Source of the DNA: Streptomyces sp. ISL-98
GTDB taxonomy: Bacteria > Actinomycetota > Actinomycetes > Streptomycetales > Streptomycetaceae
Direction: 5' to 3'
DNA: 64,000 bases
NCBI RefSeq assembly: GCF_018614055.1
Contig: NZ_JAGGPB010000006.1
Span: forward strand, 124,001 to 188,000
Shown here piece by piece: positions 58,582 through 64,000 of the stretch. The position numbers and the translations under genes are program-made. Numbering within the stretch: the stretch's first letter is position 1; each line of letters opens with the position of its first letter. Below the pieces are notes generated by a model, which worked only from the letters and a program-made list of their open reading frames with translations, was not told the DNA's origin and did not search any database.

Positions 58582-58680
58582 GAATAGCTCGCCCGACAAG
58601 AGTCGTCAGGAGTCAAATGAGGCCAGCCACCCACAATTGGCCTTGGCCTGCGGCTTTGCTCCGCCTCTACGTTCAGGGTC

Positions 58681-59502
58681 ATGCGGATTCGAATCGTCGA
58701 CGCCTTCACCGACCGCCCCTTCGCCGGCAACGCGGCCGGAGTCCTGCTGCTGGACGCCGACTCCTTCCCCGACGACAGCTGGCTCCAGCAGGTGGCCATC
58801 GAGGTGAACCACCCGGAGACCGCCTACGCGCACCCGCTCCCGCCCGGCGGCGAAGCCGACTGGGCCCTGCGCTGGTTCACCCCGGCCACCGAGGTCGACA
58901 TGTGCGGCCACGCCACCCTGGCCACCGCACACGTCCTGAACACCACGGGCGCCGCGACCGGCACCGTGCGCTTCGCGGCGCGCTGCGGCATCCTCATCAC
59001 CACCGCGCACGACGACGGCACCATCACCATGGACTTCCCGACCGCGCCGCTCACCCCCGTGCCGGTCCCCGACGGCATCTCCGAAGCCCTCGGCGCACAG
59101 ATCCTCTCCGCCCACGACACAGGACCGCACATCGGCGACCTGGTCGTCGAACTGGCCGACGAGCGGACGGTACGCGCGCTCACACCCGACTTCGCCGCTC
59201 TCGTGGCCCACTCCAAGCGCGGCATCATCGCCACGGCCGCCGCCGAAGTTCCCTCCCTCGGCTACGACTTCGTGTCGCGCGGCTTCTTCCCCCGAGTCGG
59301 CATCGACGAGGACGCGGTGACCGGCAGCGCGCACACGGCCCTGGCCCCGTTCTGGTCGGCCCGGCTCGGCCGCGAGGAACTGACGGGCCTCCAGGCCTCG
59401 GCCCGCTCCGGCCTGGTCCGTACATCACTGCGCGGCGAACGCACCCTGCTGACCGGCCGGGCCGTCACCGTCATCGACGGCGAGCTGCTCGCCGCCCCCT
59501 GA
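58681..59502 (+). CDS. PhzF family protein
   Basis: 273-aa PhzF-like isomerase fold made of two related halves. VDAFTDRPFAGNAAGVLLL begins the protein, and EVNHPETAYAH holds the catalytic Glu of the family. CGHATLATAHVL and GSAHTALAPFW are also conserved. PhzF itself isomerises a phenazine precursor, but most homologues act on other compounds. TACGTT at 58668-58673 ends 7 bases before the ATG, so it may be leaderless. Confidence 0.92.
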   Translation: MRIRIVDAFTDRPFAGNAAGVLLLDADSFPDDSWLQQVAIEVNHPETAYAHPLPPGGEADWALRWFTPATEVDMCGHATLATAHVLNTTGAATGTVRFAARCGILITTAHDDGTITMDFPTAPLTPVPVPDGISEALGAQILSAHDTGPHIGDLVVELADERTVRALTPDFAALVAHSKRGIIATAAAEVPSLGYDFVSRGFFPRVGIDEDAVTGSAHTALAPFWSARLGREELTGLQASARSGLVRTSLRGERTLLTGRAVTVIDGELLAAP

Positions 59503-59523
59503 CAGCACGAATGACAGCACGAA

Positions 59524-59552
59524 GGGGGCGTACGAAACCTCCGTACGCCCCC
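59524..59552. terminator. Perfect 11-bp terminator hairpin
   Basis: GGGGGCGTACG (59524-59534) pairs perfectly with CGTACGCCCCC (59542-59552) around a 7-base loop, between the convergent ends of phzF and the CPBP gene. Confidence 0.85.
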
Positions 59553-59564
59553 ATCCGCGCATCC

Positions 59565-60365
59565 TCAAGGCGTCGGCAGCCAGCCGACATGCCCGGCCAG
59601 CAGCGCGTACCCGACAAACGCCCCGACATCGAGCAGCGTATGGGCCACGATGAGCGGCCCGACCCGCCCCCAGCGCCGGTACAGCAGCACGAAGACCATG
59701 CCCATCACCACATTGCCGATGAAGCCGCCGATCCCCTGATACAGGTGGTACGAGCCGCGCAGCACCGAACTTGCCATCAGGGCGGCCGTCGGCGACCACC
59801 CCAACTGCCCGAGTCTGCGCAGCAGATACCCGACGACGATCACTTCCTCCAGTACGGAGTTCTGCATCGCCGAGAGGATCAGTACGGGGAACTTCCACCA
59901 CACCGCGGGCAGCGACTCCGGCACCACCGTGAGGTTGAACCCCACCGCGACGGCGACCAGATAGAAGGCGAGCCCGGCGCTGCCGATGCCCGCGGCGACC
60001 AGCGTCCCCCGCCCCAGGTCCGGCCACGGCCGTGTCCGGTCGAATCCGATCGCGCGAAGCCCCGCTCCCTCCCGCATCAGCAGGTAGGCGACCAGCGCGA
60101 CAGGCACCAGCGCCGAGGTGATCCCGAAGAGCTGCCAGGCGAGATCAAGCCATGGCCGCCCGGGAGCGTACGACGCATTGAGCCGCGCGGCCTGGTCCTT
60201 GAGATCGCCCGGCCTCGTCACCGCTCCGACGAACCTGATCAGGGACGAAAGCCCGCTCGCACCCAGCGAGAGGGCGAGCACGATCAGGACTTCGGCCCGG
60301 AAAATCCCTCGTGTCAGTCCCTGTCCGGGATGAGAATCGGCCACCAGCCCCGCCTCCACCTGCAC
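59565..60365 (-). CDS. CPBP family intramembrane metalloprotease
   Basis: 266-aa membrane protein with about seven helices and CAAX-protease-like motifs: EEVIVVGYLLRRL (glutamates; the usual Arg is offset), SYHLYQGIGGFIGN (His) and VAHTLLDVGAFVG (His/Asp). Probable intramembrane peptidase or bacteriocin-immunity relative. The GTG at 60365 is the inferred start, with an in-frame GTG two codons later. Confidence 0.87.
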   Translation of the reverse strand: MQVEAGLVADSHPGQGLTRGIFRAEVLIVLALSLGASGLSSLIRFVGAVTRPGDLKDQAARLNASYAPGRPWLDLAWQLFGITSALVPVALVAYLLMREGAGLRAIGFDRTRPWPDLGRGTLVAAGIGSAGLAFYLVAVAVGFNLTVVPESLPAVWWKFPVLILSAMQNSVLEEVIVVGYLLRRLGQLGWSPTAALMASSVLRGSYHLYQGIGGFIGNVVMGMVFVLLYRRWGRVGPLIVAHTLLDVGAFVGYALLAGHVGWLPTP

Positions 60366-60413
60366 ACCAGCCTCCAGTTGAGCATTCCCGCCTCATCCCC
60401 GACACGGCCCCGC

Positions 60414-60500
60414 TAGGGTCTCGAATGCAGGTACGAAGATCGCGCGCGACAGGCCGGGGGACGAACGCCATTCCGATGGCGCGGTCCCCTTTTCTTTGTT
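60414..60500 (+). ncRNA. Structured leader with U-tailed hairpin before the VWA gene
   Basis: A TAGGGT -10 box (60414-60419) would start a 5-prime leader of about 100 bases. At 60457-60489 GGGGAC pairs with GTCCCC around an inner stem GCCAT/ATGGC (loop TCCG); a U-rich run TTTTCTTTGTT follows at once (60490-60500). This is the form of an intrinsic terminator inside a leader, as in attenuators and riboswitches. I cannot name a class from sequence alone. Confidence 0.5.
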
Positions 60501-60527
60501 CGAGATTCGAGGAGGGGCACCACTTCC

Positions 60528-62300
60528 ATGGGACGTCACAGCTTGCCCGACGACGCCGCGACGGACGGAACCAGGTCCCGCCCACCCGTACACCGTCGCA
60601 CGCTCGCCATCGCCACCATGCTCGTCCTGAGCGTGGCCGCGGGGACCGCAGTGGCGGTGCAGGGCGGCCTCCTGTCCTTCTCCGGCTCCTGCGCGGACTC
60701 GGCCGTACGCCTGAAGGTGGTCGCATCCCCCGATGTCGCCCCCGCCGTACGCGCGGCCGCCCAGTACGCCCGCGACGAGGAGGTCACCTCCGACGGGCGG
60801 TGCCTCGACGTGGCCGTCGTCGCCCGCGACGCGTACAAGGTCGCCGACGCAGTCACCGGCGGTACGGCCGAGCCCGACTACCAGGTGTGGATCCCCGATT
60901 CCGATCTGTGGATCCAGCGCGCCGAGAGCTCCGGCGACGGATCACCCCTCACGTCGGTCGGCAATGTCGCCTCGTCGCCGGTCGCCCTGGCCATGGTTCC
61001 GTCGGCCGCCAAGTCGCTGGGCTGGCCCAGGAAGACGTACACCTGGGCCGAGATGTCGGCGGCTGCGACCGAGAAGGACACTCTGCGCCTCGGAGCGGCG
61101 GACCCCGCCCGCAGCGCCACCGGTCTCCTCGCGCTCACCAGCATCGGCAGGTCGGAGCACAAGAAGTCCCCGGATGACGATACGAAGGTCGCGGCCACCG
61201 CCAAACTGCTCTCGCAGCGCATATCGGACACCGACGCCCAGGTACTCAAGACACTGGCCAAAGACGACTCCGGTACAGAGAAGGGCAACCCCCGCCGCAA
61301 CCAGGCCGTACTCCTCTCGGAGCAGGCGGCCTTCGCGCACAACACCGCCGGCGGCAGCCCCGGCCTCGAACTCTTCTACCCGAAGGACGGGGCGCCGCAG
61401 CTCGACTACCCGTACGCGCTGGTCAACGAGCCCGAGCTGTCGACCGACCAGAGCCGGGCGGCTCTGCGTTTCATGACCCTGCTGGGCGAGCCGGAGAGCC
61501 GCAAGTTCCTGGTCGACCGGGGCTTCCGTATGCCCGACAAGCCCGTGTCCGAAGGCGTCGTACGGGTGGCGGGCGGCCGCGCGCCCCAGCCCTACGCCCT
61601 GGCCACGACCGAGCCGCCGTCCCAGAAGGACATCGAGGAGACGCTCGGCATGTGGACCATCACCGTGCAGAGCGCCCGGCTGACGACGGTGGTCGACGCC
61701 TCGGGTTCGATGGCCACGGCCGTGCCGGGTCGCGGCAGCCAGTCGCGCATGGACGTCACCAAGGCGTCGCTGCTTCAGGCCCTCTCGCAGTTCACGCCCG
61801 AGGACGAAATCGGTCTGTGGGACTTCGCCACGGACCTCGACGGTGATCGCGACTACCGCAAGAAGGTTCCGACCACCCGGCTCGGCGACCCCGCGTCCGG
61901 CGGCGGCACCCACCGCGACAAGATCTCGGCTGCCTTCTCCGCGCTGGCCCCTGTGCCCGGCGGTGCGACGGGCCTCTACGACACCACTCTGGCCGCCTAC
62001 AAGGACGCCAAGGCGAATTACGCGAGCGGCAAGTTCAACGCCGTAGTCATCCTCACCGACGGCTCGAACCAGGACGCGGTCAGCATCTCGCGCAGCGCCC
62101 TGATCGCCGAACTGAAGCGGATCGCGGACCCGCAGCGGCCGGTCCCGCTGATCGCCATCGCGGTGGGCCCCGACGCCGACAGGGAGGAGATCGAACAGAT
62201 CGCCACCGTGACGGGCGGCGGCGGTTACCAGGTCAGCGACCCGGCCGAGATCCACGCCGTAATCCTCAAGGCGATCATGGAGGCGGGTCAGGGCGGCTGA
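60528..62300 (+). CDS. Solute-binding and von Willebrand factor A fusion protein
   Basis: 590-aa exported protein. An N-terminal hydrophobic signal or anchor (LAIATMLVLSVAAGTAVAV) precedes a periplasmic-binding type II-like domain (VVASPDVAPAVRAAAQYARDE, VWIPDSDLWIQRAESSG, LLALTSIGRS). The C-terminal 230 residues are a VWA domain with the MIDAS DASGS near residue 388, and ILTDGSNQD. The pairing suggests a metal-dependent adhesion or a sensor of an extracellular ligand. It follows a structured leader and a ribosome-binding site GGAGGGG. Confidence 0.88.
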   Translation: MGRHSLPDDAATDGTRSRPPVHRRTLAIATMLVLSVAAGTAVAVQGGLLSFSGSCADSAVRLKVVASPDVAPAVRAAAQYARDEEVTSDGRCLDVAVVARDAYKVADAVTGGTAEPDYQVWIPDSDLWIQRAESSGDGSPLTSVGNVASSPVALAMVPSAAKSLGWPRKTYTWAEMSAAATEKDTLRLGAADPARSATGLLALTSIGRSEHKKSPDDDTKVAATAKLLSQRISDTDAQVLKTLAKDDSGTEKGNPRRNQAVLLSEQAAFAHNTAGGSPGLELFYPKDGAPQLDYPYALVNEPELSTDQSRAALRFMTLLGEPESRKFLVDRGFRMPDKPVSEGVVRVAGGRAPQPYALATTEPPSQKDIEETLGMWTITVQSARLTTVVDASGSMATAVPGRGSQSRMDVTKASLLQALSQFTPEDEIGLWDFATDLDGDRDYRKKVPTTRLGDPASGGGTHRDKISAAFSALAPVPGGATGLYDTTLAAYKDAKANYASGKFNAVVILTDGSNQDAVSISRSALIAELKRIADPQRPVPLIAIAVGPDADREEIEQIATVTGGGGYQVSDPAEIHAVILKAIMEAGQGG

Positions 62301-62351
62301 GCGCCGCATCCGCCGCGATCACCCCGACCCGCCGCCATCACCCCGGCTTCC

Positions 62352-63860
62352 TCACCCCGGAGTCGGGAACCCCACCGGCCAGGTGTGCACCGGCTCACCC
62401 TCGTGCATCAGCTCGCAGTAGCGGCGGGTGGTGGCCGCCAGCGCCGCCTCGCGCTCCAGACCGGCATCAAGGGCCCTGTGGTACGTGTCCACCTGCCAGG
62501 ACGCCCCGTTGACGCGTCGCCTGCACCGCTGCTCGATGACCCCGAGGTAGAGATCGCGGTCCGTGGGCTCGATGCCCCAGGCGTCGAGCCCCGCCGCCGC
62601 CAGCGGCAGCAGTTCGTCCCGTACGAGCTTCACGGCCGGCACCCGCGTCGTCCCGCTCCCCCGGCCCGGCTTCGGCCAGACGAGCTCGGCATCGATGCCG
62701 TGGCGGCAGGCGGCGTCGAAGTTCGCGGCCGCGACCTCGAAGGGCAGCCGCGTCCACACGGGACGGGCGTCCTCGGCGAGGGCCCGGACCAGGCCGTAAT
62801 AAAAGGCGGCGTTGGCGACCACATCCGTCACCGTGGGCCCCGCCGGCAGCACCCTGTTCTCGACGCGCAGATGCGGTACGCCGTCGGCCAGCCCGTAAAC
62901 GGGCCGATTCCAGCGGTAGACCGTACCGTTGTGCAGAACGAGTTCCTGCAGACGCGGTACCCCGCCGTCGTCGAGCACGAGCAGTGGGTCTTCCTCGTCG
63001 CATATCGGCAGGAGGGCGGGGAAGTAGCGGAGGTTTTCCTCGAAGAGTTCGTACGCCGAACCGACCCACCGTTCGCCGAACCACGTCCTGGGCCGCACGC
63101 CCTGGGCCTGCAGCTCGGGCGGCCGGGTGTCGGTGGCCTGCTGGAACAGCGGCGGCCTCGACTCGCGCCACAGTTCGCGGCCGAAGAGGAACGGCGAGTT
63201 GGCGCCCACAGCGATCTGCGCGGCAGCAACCGCCTGCGCCGCATTCCATACGTCCGCGAACCGGGCCGGTGTGACCTGGAGGTGCAACTGCACGGAGGTA
63301 CAGGCTGCTTCGGGCGCGATGGAGGCGAAAGAGCAGGTGAGCCGCTCGACCCCGCCGATGTCGAGCATGAAGTCCTCGCCGCGCGCCGCGACGATCTGAT
63401 CGTTGAGCAGCTGGTAGCGGTCGACGTCGGAGAGGTTCGCCGAGACCAGGTCGTTGCGGCCGAGCGTAGGAAGAATTCCGATCATCACGATGCCCGCGTC
63501 GACCTCGTTCGCTTTTCTGTGGGCATATGCGAGGCCGGTACGCAGTTCCTCCGCGAGCTGGTCGAGAACACGGCCTCCCAGCCGGTGCGGAACAATATTT
63601 ACTTCCAGATTGAACATGCCGAGTTCGGTCTGGAAATCACGGCTGGCGATCCGCTCCAGGACCTCCGCGTTCATCATCTTCGGCGTACCGTCGGGCCCGG
63701 CGAGATTGAGCTCGATCTCCAGCCCCATGAGGTTCTTGGGACGGTCGAATCGCTTCTCCTCCAGCAGCCGCCCCAGACCCTCCAGACACTGCTGGAGTTT
63801 CCTTCGGTACCTCTGCCGATCCGACAGATCGAAGCCGCCTGCCACGACCTTCTCCCCCAT
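62352..63860 (-). CDS. Glutamate-cysteine ligase family 2 (GCS2-like) protein
   Basis: 502-aa ATP-dependent carboxylate-amine ligase fold. NLMGLEIELNLAGPDGTPKMM contains the acidic metal-binding motif, FQTELGMFNLEVNI and CTSVQLHLQV follow, and ENRVLPAGPTVTDVVAN is also conserved. Streptomyces make mycothiol, not glutathione, so this may make gamma-glutamylcysteine for ergothioneine or another gamma-glutamyl compound; I cannot choose. ATG at 63860 has GAGGGA upstream. Confidence 0.88.
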   Translation of the reverse strand: MGEKVVAGGFDLSDRQRYRRKLQQCLEGLGRLLEEKRFDRPKNLMGLEIELNLAGPDGTPKMMNAEVLERIASRDFQTELGMFNLEVNIVPHRLGGRVLDQLAEELRTGLAYAHRKANEVDAGIVMIGILPTLGRNDLVSANLSDVDRYQLLNDQIVAARGEDFMLDIGGVERLTCSFASIAPEAACTSVQLHLQVTPARFADVWNAAQAVAAAQIAVGANSPFLFGRELWRESRPPLFQQATDTRPPELQAQGVRPRTWFGERWVGSAYELFEENLRYFPALLPICDEEDPLLVLDDGGVPRLQELVLHNGTVYRWNRPVYGLADGVPHLRVENRVLPAGPTVTDVVANAAFYYGLVRALAEDARPVWTRLPFEVAAANFDAACRHGIDAELVWPKPGRGSGTTRVPAVKLVRDELLPLAAAGLDAWGIEPTDRDLYLGVIEQRCRRRVNGASWQVDTYHRALDAGLEREAALAATTRRYCELMHEGEPVHTWPVGFPTPG

Positions 63861-63982
63861 CGAAGCGTCCCTCCTCGAGTGGGCGGCCCACAGCATCGGG
63901 CTCTCATGTCACGGTCGATGATGCCCAGACGGGCTGATCAATAACGCCCCGCACTCACCAAGTACCGGGTACGCTCGATGCG

Positions 63983-64000
63983 GTGTCCCGGCGGCACATT
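63983..64000 (+). CDS. Possible start of a gene cut by the right edge
   Basis: GTG followed by TCCCGGCGGCACATT would begin MSRRHI. TACGCT lies just upstream at 63970, as for other leaderless genes in this window. Only six codons are visible, so this is a guess. Confidence 0.25.

Noticed and set aside
60420-60527. c-di-AMP (ydaO) riboswitch
   Set aside because: Only a short GGGGGAC resemblance and a terminator hairpin are seen; the other conserved core elements could not be matched by eye, so I report an unnamed structured leader.
1-64000. CRISPR arrays, tRNA genes, rRNA genes, integrases or transposases
   Set aside because: I looked for regularly spaced repeats, cloverleaf ends and recombinase motifs and saw none; the tandem repeats present lack unique spacers.

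Overview
The window looks like a chromosomal stretch from a Streptomyces or close relative. It is GC-rich throughout, with GTG and TTG starts, a divergent third EF-Tu (tuf3), many XRE, TetR, HxlR, PadR, LysR and MocR regulators each beside one metabolic or transport gene, and several promoters whose -10 box sits only 6 to 8 bases before the start codon, implying leaderless mRNAs. I see no tRNA, rRNA, CRISPR array, phage, plasmid or intact insertion sequence. It reads as arm-proximal core plus species-variable genes.

Layout. 1-4.1 kb: sbcC (cut by the left edge) and sbcD, the DNA-end nuclease. 4.2-10.8 kb: an iron-controlled island with a three-domain protein (adenylation, carrier protein, membrane acyltransferase) divergent from a ferric-iron ABC transporter operon, with two iron-box-like sites between them. 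10.8-14 kb: UPF0029 and DoxX proteins, then a decayed ribose locus (broken rbsB, intact rbsK, frameshifted rbsD). 14-25.5 kb: small housekeeping genes, an XRE-cupin regulator with its exporter, gamma-carbonic anhydrase, DedA, secreted esterase, thioesterase, MFS exporter, spermidine-synthase-like protein and patatin. 25.8-36 kb: tuf3, AlkD-like glycosylase, TVP38 protein, thiolase with divergent HxlR, uppP, pentapeptide-repeat protein, lnt and a Gfo/Idh oxidoreductase.

36-45.5 kb: FAD monooxygenase with divergent TetR, DUF664 protein, lipoprotein, ung, an orphan peptide-binding lipoprotein, two SDR/FabG reductases, and a DUF3037 plus HipA-like kinase pair. 45.5-57 kb: S9 peptidase, Rieske lipoprotein, an isochorismatase-like pseudoenzyme, three split-barrel flavin proteins, LysR and MocR regulators, three EamA exporters and a Clp-N protein. 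57-64 kb: SRPBCC protein, PadR regulator, PhzF, CPBP protease, a VWA/solute-binding fusion behind a structured leader, and a GCS2-type ligase. The last bases may start another gene.

The most unusual items are the A-carrier-acyltransferase fusion beside iron uptake, the HipA-like kinase/DUF3037 pair, the isochorismatase fold without its cysteine, and the structured leader before the VWA protein. Several long perfect hairpins act as terminators, and a dispersed intergenic repeat occurs twice. All functions are read from motifs and remembered family knowledge; no database was searched.
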